Source: Exilibacterium tricleocarpae (GTDB lineage Bacteria; Pseudomonadota; Gammaproteobacteria; Pseudomonadales; Cellvibrionaceae). From it: a stretch of 64,000 nucleotides of DNA. Numbering within the stretch: the first letter of the stretch is position 1; each line of letters starts with the position of its first letter. Under the pieces are notes generated by a model that was not told where the DNA came from, did not search any database, and worked only from the letters and a program-made list of their open reading frames with translations. This document shows positions 28,462 to 37,372 of this stretch, piece after piece. Made by a program: the position numbers and the translations under genes. The stretch lies in NCBI RefSeq assembly GCF_007004655.1, contig NZ_ML660088.1:62001-126000 (forward strand). The letters run 5' to 3'.

Positions 28462-28878
28462 GGCACCGCAATCAGGTAAGCGCTCTCATCACTCCAAGCA
28501 ATGGGGACGCTACCTCGCCCTGCGACGCCAGCAATTAAAGTCAGGGCTCAGTGCAGAGCGCGAGAACAGAAACGGCGAACCCGACCAGAGCCATATGGGT
28601 TTGCACCGGTGCCTTTCAAGGGGGTCAGTATATATTTCGCCACGGGCGGGAGTCACGCCTGTTAACGCTTCACAGATTAATCTTTTTTTCTGGACTTTTT
28701 AACGATCAGTCTTATATGCAGAGATAGCAGTTGCTGGGAAGCAGAGGCGTTCCTTAGCTTCGAGAGAAGTATAGAAACAATGTGACTTTTTGCGTCACAG
28801 GTTCGTCTAAACCCGTGCCTACCTAGCCAACGAGGACTTCACCCGTTCACTGTAAGTTGATTTTGAGGACATTGAGGT
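28462..28878. other. Long leader region of the OmpA-type lipoprotein gene
   Basis: 417 bases without a gene. The only structure I can point to is the inverted repeat at 28781-28799. The last 20 bases before the ATG contain TGAGGACATTGAGGT, which supplies a ribosome binding site. Confidence 0.4.
28781..28799. promoter_or_regulatory. Inverted repeat TGTGAC-N7-GTCACA
   Basis: A perfect 6-bp inverted repeat with a 7-bp spacer, centred about 89 bp upstream of the OmpA-type lipoprotein start. It resembles a dimeric-regulator operator. The spacing is too wide for a CRP site (TGTGA-N6-TCACA). The protein that would bind is unknown. Confidence 0.4.
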
Positions 28879-30339
28879 ATGAATAAAGTTAACTTCCCAC
28901 TCATAGCAATGATCGCCGTCACCCTGGGTTTAGGCATTTCCGGGTGTGCCAGCAATAAAGGACTGTCGGACCAACAACTATCCCAACAATACCCGGAGGT
29001 TGCGAGGCTTCAACGCCAGCTCGAAGCGGGGCGCAGTAACGAACTGGCCATACTGTCCCCGCAGCGGTACCAAAACGCCAACAGCGCCTACGACGAGGCG
29101 GTAAAGCTGGCACGCGACGGCAATACAAAAGCCAATCAGCAGGTTAAAGCGGGCCTGGCGGCCCTGGCGCGAGCTGACGAAAATGCCGCCACTGCGCGGG
29201 ACCTGCTCGAGGAGGTGCTCGAGGCCCGCCAAAAAGCCAGAGACGCCAACGCGGAACAAACCAGTCCGGAGGCGTTCGCACGGGCGGAAAGAAACCTGTT
29301 GGCGTTAACCCGCTCAATCGAGGAGGGTCGCATCGACAGAGCCAAGGCCGGTCGCGCCGAGGCGATACGTGCCTATTCAAACATTGAGCTGACCGCCTTG
29401 AAGACCAACGCCGTCGATCAGGCAAAAGCCTCGCTGGCCCGGGCGAAAAACCGCGACGTCGGCGATGTCGCCCCAAAAACCATGCGCCTGGCTGAGGAGG
29501 AATACCAACTGGCGCTGAATACGCTTGACGCCGATCGGCGCGATACCGCCAAAGCCGGCGTTCACGCACAGCGGGCGCTGTGGCATATCCAACGGGCGAT
29601 GCAGATAGCCGATATCATTACCCATTTCAGGACGTCGGACTTTGAAGAAGAAGACAAGGTACTCTGGTATCAGGAGCAGTTGGCCGAGGTGGTGGCCCCA
29701 GTAGAAAAGAATGTGTCCTTCAACCAGCCCAACAAGCGCGTGGTGAAGGACTTACGCACACAATTGAGCAAGGTGCTGGACGAAAAAGAGTCGGTGCAAA
29801 TGGCACTGGAGCAGACCAGAACCAGCGGGCTGAAAACCGTTCGGGAAAAAGAGCTGGCATTACAGGCAGCGCAGGAGCAATCGGAAATTGAAAAACGCCG
29901 CAACCAGGCGATTGCGGCAAAGTTTGACTATGTCCAGTCACTGTTCAGCGCCAGCGAGGCGGAGGTGTATCGGCAAACCAACAACATCCTCATCCGCGCG
30001 CACGGGTTCGCCTTCAAATCCGGCGACAGTGAAATCGACTCTGTCAATTTCGGTCTATTGAACAAAATTGTCAAAGCCGTCGAGCAATTCCCGGACTCCC
30101 GGCTGGTTGTGTCCGGCCATACCGACAATCGCGGCAGCGACGATATCAATCTCAACTTGTCGATGCAACGGGCAGAAAATGTCGCAACCTTCCTGAACCA
30201 GGTCGGTCGTATCGAGCTGCAGCGTATTGATGCAACCGGATACGGTAAGCAGCGACCGGTAGTGAGTAACGACACCGACGCCGGGCGGGCCGCCAATCGC
30301 CGGGTGGAAGTCTTGATTGTCAACAAAGACGGTGTCTAG
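28879..30339 (+). CDS. OmpA-family lipoprotein with DUF4398-like helical domain
   Basis: 486 residues. A lipoprotein signal ends in the lipobox ISGC, with Cys23 as the predicted acylated residue. Residues about 30-360 are almost wholly helical and Ala/Arg/Glu-rich, with a DUF4398-like segment (YQNANSAYDEAVKLARDG) and later coiled-coil stretches. The C-terminal peptidoglycan-binding OmpA domain (about 370-480) has VSGHTDNRGSDDINLNLS and AANRRVEVLI. The protein would be anchored in the outer membrane and bound to the cell wall, spacing the two. It is a monocistronic gene with a long leader; its partner is unknown. Confidence 0.9.
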   Translation: MNKVNFPLIAMIAVTLGLGISGCASNKGLSDQQLSQQYPEVARLQRQLEAGRSNELAILSPQRYQNANSAYDEAVKLARDGNTKANQQVKAGLAALARADENAATARDLLEEVLEARQKARDANAEQTSPEAFARAERNLLALTRSIEEGRIDRAKAGRAEAIRAYSNIELTALKTNAVDQAKASLARAKNRDVGDVAPKTMRLAEEEYQLALNTLDADRRDTAKAGVHAQRALWHIQRAMQIADIITHFRTSDFEEEDKVLWYQEQLAEVVAPVEKNVSFNQPNKRVVKDLRTQLSKVLDEKESVQMALEQTRTSGLKTVREKELALQAAQEQSEIEKRRNQAIAAKFDYVQSLFSASEAEVYRQTNNILIRAHGFAFKSGDSEIDSVNFGLLNKIVKAVEQFPDSRLVVSGHTDNRGSDDINLNLSMQRAENVATFLNQVGRIELQRIDATGYGKQRPVVSNDTDAGRAANRRVEVLIVNKDGV

Positions 30340-30428
30340 CGTCTGTGCTGTTTGCCGCGCCGCTGATCGGCGGCGGTGGCAAATGGCCGATAAACTCAGG
30401 TCCCTCAGGGGACCGGCTGACCCGCATT

Positions 30429-30638
30429 TTATTTTCCAGCCGGGCGACTGGATCCTGACCGGGGCAGCGCCAGGCCTATCAATACACCGATCGCCAACAC
30501 GAGCAACAGCAGCACCGCCCGGGGCAAAACCAATTGCCAGAGCAACAGGTTAACGGTCACCGTTTCGGTATTCTGCACCAGGAACAGCGCGAGGATTACA
30601 AGTGCCGACAGCACCAGGTAGCGCTTGGGTTTTGCCAT
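30429..30638 (-). CDS. LapA-like (DUF1049) small membrane protein
   Basis: 69 residues from the ATG at 30638; the frame is open further upstream, but the protein family starts here (MAKPKRYLVLSAL). There are two hydrophobic helices: the first runs into LFLVQNTETVTVNLLLWQ, the classic DUF1049/LapA pattern, and the second is RAVLLLLVLAIGVLIGLAL. LapA-type proteins sit in the inner membrane and in E. coli help control LPS synthesis with LapB. No lapB gene is adjacent. It is convergent with the OmpA-type lipoprotein gene. Confidence 0.8.
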   Translation of the reverse strand: MAKPKRYLVLSALVILALFLVQNTETVTVNLLLWQLVLPRAVLLLLVLAIGVLIGLALPRSGSSRPAGK

Positions 30639-30794
30639 CTTGCTTTGCCTTTTCGAGTGGATCGAAAGCTCATATAGGGTAGCCGGACAGACTTCAACAA
30701 GAGTCACATAACTGGATAGCGGATGCACATCCAGGCGCGACACCGCTATAGAACTGGGCTAGAATCACGCCATTACCTGGTGAGATATTAACCT

Positions 30795-31610
30795 ATGACT
30801 TATTGTGTCGCCATTTCGACCCGCGAGGGGCTGGTCTTCTGCTCCGATTCACGTACCAATGCCGGTCCGGATATGCTGTCGTCCTACAGCAAGATGCACA
30901 TTTTCCACCCCAGTCCCGACCAAGTCTTCATCCTGATGACGGCCGGCAACCTGGCCACGACCCAGGCTATCGTCAGCCGCCTGGAGCAGGACCTGGAAGC
31001 CCCGGATAGTGTCAACCTGGGTAGCTGCGGCAAAATGCATGAAGCGGCCCGCTATGTCAGCAATATCAGCCGCGAGGTGCAGACCGATGCTCAAAATTCG
31101 GTCAATACCAGCGGTATCGACACCTCCGCCTCCCTGATCCTGGGCGGGCAGATCAAGGGGGGAGAGCCGGCCCTCTACCTGGTCTACGCGGCCAGCAACT
31201 TTATCACCGACTCCGACGAAACACCGTTTTTACAGATCGGCGAAAGCAAGTACGGCAGGCCGATTCTGGACCGGATACTGACCCGGACCACCAGCCTCGA
31301 GGATGCCGCCCGATGCGCGATCGTCTCCATGGACTCCACCATCAAGTCCAATGCCACGGTGGGCCCGCCGATCGAGGTCCTGATCTATGAAAAGAATACC
31401 TTTGAGTCCAATCACCACATCAAACTGGACGAAGAGGACCAGTATCTGCGCGACATCAAAAAAAGCTGGAATGACGCGTTGAAAACCAGCTTTTCCGCCC
31501 TGCCCCGTTTCGACTGGGAACACCGCAGTTCGATTACCCCGTTACAGGCGGTGGGCACGCCTTTCCCGAACTCGCAAAATGATAACCCGGGCTCAGGGGA
31601 CGCCGGATAG
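30795..31610 (+). CDS. Anbu proteasome-type protease
   Basis: 271 residues. The protein starts MTYCVA, so removal of Met exposes Thr as N-terminal nucleophile. Counting from it, Asp17 (SDSRT) and the lysine at 32 (YSKMH) reproduce the Thr1/Asp17/Lys33 catalytic set of the proteasome beta fold. Anbu assembles into open rings or helices and is regarded as an ancestral bacterial proteasome homologue; its substrates are unclear. It is 12 bp upstream of the transglutaminase gene, and the alpha-E and ATP-grasp genes lie just beyond on the other strand. These four families form the conserved Anbu set, and together are thought to make or trim a peptide-like product. Confidence 0.92.
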   Translation: MTYCVAISTREGLVFCSDSRTNAGPDMLSSYSKMHIFHPSPDQVFILMTAGNLATTQAIVSRLEQDLEAPDSVNLGSCGKMHEAARYVSNISREVQTDAQNSVNTSGIDTSASLILGGQIKGGEPALYLVYAASNFITDSDETPFLQIGESKYGRPILDRILTRTTSLEDAARCAIVSMDSTIKSNATVGPPIEVLIYEKNTFESNHHIKLDEEDQYLRDIKKSWNDALKTSFSALPRFDWEHRSSITPLQAVGTPFPNSQNDNPGSGDAG

Positions 31611-31622
31611 CGGGCCGATGCC

Positions 31623-32492
31623 ATGTCCATCCGGATAGCCATTCACCACGAGACGGTCTACAGCTACGACAGGGAGGTGATGCTGTCGCCGCACCTGATA
31701 CGACTGCACCCGGCGGCACACTGTTTCACCACCGTTCACAGTTACCGTCTCGATGTGCGGCCCGAAACCCGTTTTCTCAACTGGCAGCAGGACCCGCTCG
31801 GCAACCTGGTGGCCCGCTGTGTGTTCCCGGAACTCGTGCGGGAACTGATTATCGATATGGAGATGGTGGTCGATATCATTGTGGCCAACCCCTTCAACTT
31901 TTTTGTGGAAGACTATGCCCAACATTGGCCTTTCACCTATGAGGCCTCTACGGCCCGGGATCTGTCGCCCTATTTCGGACTGTCTGAAGACGGCCCGTTG
32001 TTGCAACGCTATCTCGATGGTATCAGCCGGGACCGGCACGACACGGTCACGTTTCTGGTGCAGTTGAACCAGCAACTGCAACAACACATTGCCTATATCC
32101 AGCGACTGGAGCCCGGCGTGCAGAGCTGCGAGCAAACACTGGCCAGCGCCGCCGGCTCGTGCCGCGACAGCGCCTGGTTACTGGTGCAGGTGCTGCGCCA
32201 CCTGGGCCTGGCAGCCCGGTTTGTATCCGGTTACCTGGTAGAGCTTGAGACACCCGACGCAAAGTCACAACAGGATACCACCGCCCTGCATGCCTGGACC
32301 GAGGTGTTTATACCCGGCGCCGGCTGGATGGGTCTCGATCCCACTTCCGGCCTGTTTGCCAGTGAAGGGCATATTCCCCTGTGCTGCACCTCCGAACCCA
32401 CCTCCGCAGCACCGGTGACCGGATTTACGGAGGCCTGCAAAACCCGATTTCACTTTGCCAGCACGGTTACCCGGCTGGGGGAGAGCGACTAA
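31623..32492 (+). CDS. Transglutaminase-like protein of the Anbu cluster
   Basis: 289 residues. An N-terminal bacterial transglutaminase-like beta region (about 1-110) is followed by the papain-like core. The catalytic Cys lies in AAGSCRDSAWLLVQ, His in LHAWTEVF and Asp in GLDPTSG, so the triad is complete. In this group the enzyme may hydrolyse or form amide bonds; the true reaction is unknown. The start has a weak ribosome binding site and lies 12 bp after the Anbu stop, which suggests coupling. Its stop is 6 bp from the stop of the convergent alpha-E gene. Confidence 0.88.
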   Translation: MSIRIAIHHETVYSYDREVMLSPHLIRLHPAAHCFTTVHSYRLDVRPETRFLNWQQDPLGNLVARCVFPELVRELIIDMEMVVDIIVANPFNFFVEDYAQHWPFTYEASTARDLSPYFGLSEDGPLLQRYLDGISRDRHDTVTFLVQLNQQLQQHIAYIQRLEPGVQSCEQTLASAAGSCRDSAWLLVQVLRHLGLAARFVSGYLVELETPDAKSQQDTTALHAWTEVFIPGAGWMGLDPTSGLFASEGHIPLCCTSEPTSAAPVTGFTEACKTRFHFASTVTRLGESD

Positions 32493-32498
32493 GCCTCG

Positions 32499-33434
32499 TT
32501 ATCCGCTCACTTCAGGCTCAAACCAAGTGGCGTTGACAACCTCGTGAATACTATCGAGACGCACCTGGAGCGTGTCGATAAACTCGTGCAGCGCCATCCC
32601 GGCGAGGTCGCGCATATCGGTCTCTGCCAGGTATGTCTTCACCTCGGTCACCACCTTCAGCGCCTGCTTATTATGCGGCAACTGATCGATGCAGGCGGCA
32701 ATGACGCTGAGATTGTGGGCGGTGGCGCGCGGAAACACCTCACTTTTCAATAAAAAATTCAGCACCGAACTCGACTTGACATTGCGCCGGATATTGAGCC
32801 GATACATTTGGTAGGCACTTAACGATTGCAGAACACTGATCCACAACACGTTGCGGTAGGGTTGCACGTCCTCTTCCTCTCCGGCCAGCTCTGCCGAGCC
32901 CGCATCCACGATCCGGGTACTCATATCGGCGCGCTCCAGGTTGCGGCCGAGTCGCAGTAACTGATAGGCCTCGTCATGGTTCATGGTGCCCGCCAGCAAC
33001 CCCACTACCTGCTGGCAGGACTGGATAATGCCGTTGAGCACCTTGTGTCTGACGCCGCGCGGCAGTTCCCGGTTGCTGCGCTGAGCCACGCTCAGGTACA
33101 GACTGTTGACCCGCTCCCAGGTTTCGCTGGTGATGACTTCACGAGTGGTGCGGATGTTTTCCCTGGCATTGGCAATGGAGGAGATAATGGAACCGGGGTT
33201 GTCGCGGTCGCCAAAGACATAAGCAATCACATTTTTTTCTGTAGGCTTGCGCTGGGTTTTTTCGAAGTTTTCACTCGCCCCAAGCACATTCACCAATAAC
33301 TCCCACTCGGGTTGAATGGCCGCCGGCAGGTCGAGAATCAACTGGTGTCGCACCAGCATCAGCCGGGCGGTGTTTTCGGTGCGCTCCATGTAGCGGGCGA
33401 ACCAATACAGCCGCTGGGCTACCCGGGACAACAT
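32499..33434 (-). CDS. Alpha-E domain protein (DUF403)
   Basis: 311 residues, the normal length. The N-terminus MLSRVAQRLYWFARYMERTENTAR is diagnostic of alpha-E proteins, followed by an all-helical fold with the conserved RLGRNLERADMSTRI. Function is not known; the family almost always occurs with the circularly permuted ATP-grasp protein and often with Anbu. Its ATG overlaps the ATP-grasp stop by one base (TGATG). Confidence 0.92.
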   Translation of the reverse strand: MLSRVAQRLYWFARYMERTENTARLMLVRHQLILDLPAAIQPEWELLVNVLGASENFEKTQRKPTEKNVIAYVFGDRDNPGSIISSIANARENIRTTREVITSETWERVNSLYLSVAQRSNRELPRGVRHKVLNGIIQSCQQVVGLLAGTMNHDEAYQLLRLGRNLERADMSTRIVDAGSAELAGEEEDVQPYRNVLWISVLQSLSAYQMYRLNIRRNVKSSSVLNFLLKSEVFPRATAHNLSVIAACIDQLPHNKQALKVVTEVKTYLAETDMRDLAGMALHEFIDTLQVRLDSIHEVVNATWFEPEVSG

Positions 33435-34924
33435 CAGCGCCGGCCCTCCGTATCCACCACCCAGGTGTCTTTACTGCCGCCGCCCTGGGAGGAATTTACC
33501 ACCAGCGAGCCCCGGCGCATGGCGACCCGCGTCAGCCCGCCGGCAGTTACATAGTGACCGCTACCCTGCAATATAAACGGCCGCAAATCCAGGTGTCGCG
33601 GCTCCATCTTGCCGCCGCACAGTGTCGGCGCCGTGGACAGGCTCAAGGCCGGCTGCGCCATGTAGTTGCGCGGGTGTTTTTTTATCAGTTGGGTAAATTT
33701 GCGCCGCTCCGCCTGGGTGGAGGCCGGTCCTACCAACATACCGTAGCCGCCGGATTCGTTGGCGGGCTTGACCACCATGTTTTCAAGGTTGGCCAGCACA
33801 TGATCGCGCTCAGTGTCACGGACGCAGAGATAGGAGGGCACGTTGGGAATAATCGGGTCCTGATCCAGGTAGAACCGAATAATATCGGGCACATAGGTAT
33901 AGACCACCTTGTCGTCCGCCACGCCCGCCCCCGGCGCGTTGGCCAGCCCCACGTTGCCGGCGCGCCAGGCGCGAAACAGGCCCGGCGTGCCCAGTTGCGA
34001 ATTGGCGCGAAAGGCTTCCGGGTCGAGAAAGTCGTCGTTAACGCGGCGGTAGATAACATCGACCCGCTCGAGCCCCTGGATGGTTTTCATGTAAACGCAA
34101 TCGTCATCGCCCACCACCAGGTCCGATCCTTCGACCAATTCGGCACCCATGCGCTGGGCCAGGTAGGCGTGCTCGAAATACGCTGAATTGTAGATGCCGG
34201 GTGTCATCACCACGATTTCGGGATCATCGGACGGACGCGGGGAGAGAGAGGCGAGCATATCGAACAACTGCGACGGATAGTCGTCCACCGGCAGCACATA
34301 GTGCTGGCGAAACAACTGCGGCAGGATACGCTTGGTCACGGCGCGATTTTCCAGCAGGTAGGACACGCCGGAGGGTACCCGCAGATTGTCTTCCAGCACA
34401 TAGACCGTGCCGTCTTTGTCCCTGACCAGATCGGAACCGCAGATATGCGCCCAGACCCGATGTCGGGGTTTGATACCTACGCATTGCTTGAGAAAGTCCT
34501 TGGAGCTGTGAATAATCTCCGCTGGAAATACCTTGTCCTTGATAATTCGCTGCTCGTTGTAAACGTCGTCGATAAACAGATTCAACGCGGTCAGGCGCTG
34601 CACCAGCCCCTGCTCCAGCCGTTGCCATTCTTTCCGCGGTATCACCCGCGGGATGATATCCACCGGCCAGGCGCGATCGATATTGGTGCCTTCGCTGTAG
34701 ACCGTAAAGCTGATGCCCATCTCCTGAATCGCCAGGTCGGCGGCTTTTTGCCGGGCCATCAGTTTTTTTTCGGAATAGCGCCGCAGGTAAGAGATCACGC
34801 CTCGCGCCGCCACCCGGGGATGATCGGGCGAGCTGATCAACTCGTCGTAAAAAATGCCCGGATCATAGTCCGCCCAGTTGATCCTGGTTCGCACGGTTGC
34901 AGCTCTTTTGGCACTAGCGCCCAT
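33434..34924 (-). CDS. Circularly permuted ATP-grasp protein (type 2, DUF404/DUF407)
   Basis: 496 residues. It shows the family landmarks in permuted order: a central DLVRDKDGTVYVLEDNLRVPSG with the metal-binding Glu/Asn pair, VDVIYRRVNDDFLDPEAF, NAPGAGVADDK and, late, MVVKPANESGGYGM, the nucleotide-binding lysine/glycine loop. ATP-grasp enzymes ligate a carboxylate to an amine through an acyl phosphate, so this is the likely synthetase of the Anbu-associated pathway. It is first in a two-gene minus-strand operon with alpha-E, convergent with anbu-transglutaminase. No signal peptide is seen. Confidence 0.92.
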   Translation of the reverse strand: MGASAKRAATVRTRINWADYDPGIFYDELISSPDHPRVAARGVISYLRRYSEKKLMARQKAADLAIQEMGISFTVYSEGTNIDRAWPVDIIPRVIPRKEWQRLEQGLVQRLTALNLFIDDVYNEQRIIKDKVFPAEIIHSSKDFLKQCVGIKPRHRVWAHICGSDLVRDKDGTVYVLEDNLRVPSGVSYLLENRAVTKRILPQLFRQHYVLPVDDYPSQLFDMLASLSPRPSDDPEIVVMTPGIYNSAYFEHAYLAQRMGAELVEGSDLVVGDDDCVYMKTIQGLERVDVIYRRVNDDFLDPEAFRANSQLGTPGLFRAWRAGNVGLANAPGAGVADDKVVYTYVPDIIRFYLDQDPIIPNVPSYLCVRDTERDHVLANLENMVVKPANESGGYGMLVGPASTQAERRKFTQLIKKHPRNYMAQPALSLSTAPTLCGGKMEPRHLDLRPFILQGSGHYVTAGGLTRVAMRRGSLVVNSSQGGGSKDTWVVDTEGRR

Positions 34925-34983
34925 GGTTTTTCTCCCAGCTACCCCAGAGCAGCTTACACCCAGCCGGGCCGTTTGTCATAACT

Positions 34984-35571
34984 TCACTCCCCCGCATCGC
35001 TATCGCGCCCAACGGGTTCCCGCAGCGGCTTGAGCATTCGCCGGCTTGCCGATCGCGCACGCAAACGGTGCACAAACCGCAAAGTCCAGTGGTAACCGAT
35101 CCAGGCCCCAAGGATCGCCCAGGGTAGACTTCCCACAAACAGCGGCAGTCCGACACTGGAAATGAGGTTAAGGGTGTAGACCCACAGTGTTTCCAACAAC
35201 CCGGCATTTTCCGGTAGCGTGGCGGACAACCTCTCCTGGAAGCGCTGAAACGGCCGCAGGCGATCATAATCACCGAGTAACAACCGCCCGGTCAGTAAAA
35301 ACACGTAGTACAAAAACGGCAGGGTCACCACGTTGCTCACCAGTGTCCAGGCCGATGCCAGCGCCAGGCTAAAATCCCAGCGCGGCAAAAACCGGCGCAC
35401 CAGTCCCCAGATCAACACCAGCATGGGAATCTGTATACCCACAGTGGGGGTCAGGGCGAGAAACAAGCCGATCAGGGAAGCGCGGGCAAAATAGACCGGT
35501 TCACGGTTGTGGCGCCTGAACAGCCTTAAGACATTGCGCCCGATCCAGCGCTTGAAATACCGGGCCACCAT
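34984..35571 (-). CDS. DUF2062 membrane protein
   Basis: 195 residues from the ATG at 35571 with GAGGG just ahead; GTG codons slightly upstream are alternatives. Three to four hydrophobic segments and the motifs PTVGIQIPMLVLIW and NVVTLPFLYYVFLLTG identify the DUF2062 family of inner-membrane proteins. In some genomes DUF2062 is attached to glycosyltransferases or lies near ComEC. Here it follows the ATP-grasp gene on the same strand by 59 bp but shows no functional link. Function unknown. Confidence 0.85.
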   Translation of the reverse strand: MVARYFKRWIGRNVLRLFRRHNREPVYFARASLIGLFLALTPTVGIQIPMLVLIWGLVRRFLPRWDFSLALASAWTLVSNVVTLPFLYYVFLLTGRLLLGDYDRLRPFQRFQERLSATLPENAGLLETLWVYTLNLISSVGLPLFVGSLPWAILGAWIGYHWTLRFVHRLRARSASRRMLKPLREPVGRDSDAGE

Positions 35572-35745
35572 TACCCTCAGATACACCACTTGCGCTCTAT
35601 CGTCCTCTGGCTAATTGCAGTCAGCAATGATTACCGGGTATCGGCTGCGCCGGGCTCAGGACATATAAATCGGAGCGGCTGATTTTCAAGTGCCCCGCTA
35701 TGGGGTTAAAGGGGCAGAGAGCAACGACGCAAAACTTTTTGGTGC

Positions 35746-35860
35746 CTAGTGCTTCGACCAGAAACCATTTTCACTTCGATGGCACTGAGGTCTGGACCGG
35801 GCCAGCCAAGAACGCCAAAACCCCTTTTCAGGTGAAAATCTTCATTGGTCGAAGCACTAG
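35746..35860. mobile_element. MITE-like inverted-repeat element, copy 2 (115 bp)
   Basis: Perfect 14-bp terminal inverted repeats (CTAGTGCTTCGACC) extend imperfectly to about 31 bp. The ends and the inner GCACTGAGGTCT and GTGAAAATCTT segments match the element at 27995-28210, but the large inner hairpin of that copy is missing here. It lies 25 bp from the stop of the hybrid kinase gene and has no coding potential. Confidence 0.8.
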
Positions 35861-35884
35861 TTTTCTGTGCACCGAGCGCATGAC

Positions 35885-37312
35885 CTATAGCTGCACCCCT
35901 CGCAGCACCAGACCAATATGATCGATCAAGGCGTCGGCATCCACGGGTTTGCGCAGTACGTACTGAACCACCTGACTGGCCTCCTCCAGTTCGTTGTCCA
36001 GGGTTTGTCCGGTCAACATGATGGCGGGAATGTCCCGGCCTAACGGCGCCCGTATCTCACGCACCAGTGTGTGGCCGTAAACAGGACCGGGGAGCCACCA
36101 ATCCACCAGGATAATATCGGGTATAGCACCTTGGTTTGCGACTAATGCGACGGCCTCATCATGCCCCGCCGCGCTCATGACTTTAAAGCCTTCCATTTCC
36201 AGCAGCACTTCGACGGCATCAACCAGACCGGGGTCATCCTCAATATAAAGCACCGTGGCGCCCTCACCGTCGCCCCCGGTGGCAACAGCCTCGACAACCG
36301 GGGCGGCCTCCTGCGTTGCAAGGGGTATATCGATCGAAAAAACCGACCCCTGCCCCAGGTGTGACTCGACCGCGACGGGATGTTGCAGGAGGTCCGCAAG
36401 CTGTCTCACCACGGCCAACCCCAGTCCCAGACTCTTTTGCTGCTGTTGCCGGTCCGGGTTGAGTTGTACATACTCGTGAAAGATCATCTCCAATCGGCCT
36501 TCTGGCATACCGCAACCGGTGTCCCGCACGGAAACACGACAGTGGTCACCGACCCTCTCCCACTGGATTTCAACCGCTCCCGCCTCGGTGTATTTGACGG
36601 CGTTGGAAATCAGGTTGCGCAGAATCTCACCGAGCAGATAGGGGTCGGAGTTCACCAGGGTGTCGGCTTCCATGCCGCTACCCCGGCATGCGGTCAAGGC
36701 CAGTCCCTTATCGTCGGCGAGATAGGAAAAGTCGGTTTGTAAAGTCTTTATCAACGTGCCGATCTGGAAGCTCTCCCGGGTCGGCGTAACCGCGCCCGCC
36801 TCGAGCTTGCTGAAGTCCAGCAAATTGTTGAGCATGGTCTCCATCACGGCAATAGCATCGCCCATAGCGGCAATATGACTCTGTGCATCGGCGTTATCCA
36901 CCAGCCGGGCGAGCACGCCGCGAATGGCACTGATGGTCTGCAGCGGCTGGCGCAGATCGTGGCTGGCCATGGCCAGAAAGCGGGCTTTGGTCTCCCGGGA
37001 CTGCGACGCCAAGGTCATGGCGTGCTCCAAAGTCTGGGTTTTTTCTTGCACCCGCTCCTCAACACCCTGCCTAAGGGCGAGGTGCTCCAGCGCCACCGCC
37101 GCACTCGCCGCCAGAGCCTCGAGTAAATTCGCCTGCTGTATGGGGATATCCGCACTGCCTTCAAACCGGCAAGTAACTTCGCCACCGTCGACACTAAAAT
37201 TGATTTCACCGATGCCCGTGATATTGCGGGCCGCTGCCGCGGCTATGCCCGCGATCTCTTCGGCGCAAGCGGCCTGGGACATCTGTTTGATGGCACTCAC
37301 AAATCCGTCCAT
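35885..37312 (-). CDS. Cytosolic hybrid histidine kinase with C-terminal receiver
   Basis: 475 residues. The N-terminal ~95 residues look like the end of a GAF domain, and a short coiled coil leads to the HisKA domain with the phosphoacceptor in MASHDLRQPLQT. A HATPase_c domain follows (N box NLISNAVKYTEA, G1 DTGCGMP, G2 GLGLAVV), then a receiver domain (about 350-470) with Asp in ILVDWWLPG and a conserved Lys in LRKPVD. No membrane segment or DNA-binding output is present. It would be a relay kinase that passes phosphate to another protein. The H-box type (DLRQPLQ) resembles that of the isolated phosphoacceptor protein at 41109-41498. Confidence 0.88.
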   Translation of the reverse strand: MDGFVSAIKQMSQAACAEEIAGIAAAAARNITGIGEINFSVDGGEVTCRFEGSADIPIQQANLLEALAASAAVALEHLALRQGVEERVQEKTQTLEHAMTLASQSRETKARFLAMASHDLRQPLQTISAIRGVLARLVDNADAQSHIAAMGDAIAVMETMLNNLLDFSKLEAGAVTPTRESFQIGTLIKTLQTDFSYLADDKGLALTACRGSGMEADTLVNSDPYLLGEILRNLISNAVKYTEAGAVEIQWERVGDHCRVSVRDTGCGMPEGRLEMIFHEYVQLNPDRQQQQKSLGLGLAVVRQLADLLQHPVAVESHLGQGSVFSIDIPLATQEAAPVVEAVATGGDGEGATVLYIEDDPGLVDAVEVLLEMEGFKVMSAAGHDEAVALVANQGAIPDIILVDWWLPGPVYGHTLVREIRAPLGRDIPAIMLTGQTLDNELEEASQVVQYVLRKPVDADALIDHIGLVLRGVQL

Positions 37313-37372
37313 TGGGCTAAATACACCTGACTCAGCTTGGGTGAAGCGTATTATGCCATCGGCTGTCGTGAT

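Noticed and set aside
28781-28799. A CRP site upstream of the OmpA-type lipoprotein gene
   Set aside because: The TGTGA and TCACA arms are 9 bases apart instead of 6, so a CRP dimer would not fit; kept only as an unassigned inverted repeat.
30340-30428. A terminator between the convergent OmpA-type and LapA-like genes
   Set aside because: An imperfect GC-rich stem can be drawn (TTTGCC...GGCAAA), but it is bulged and no T-run follows on either strand.
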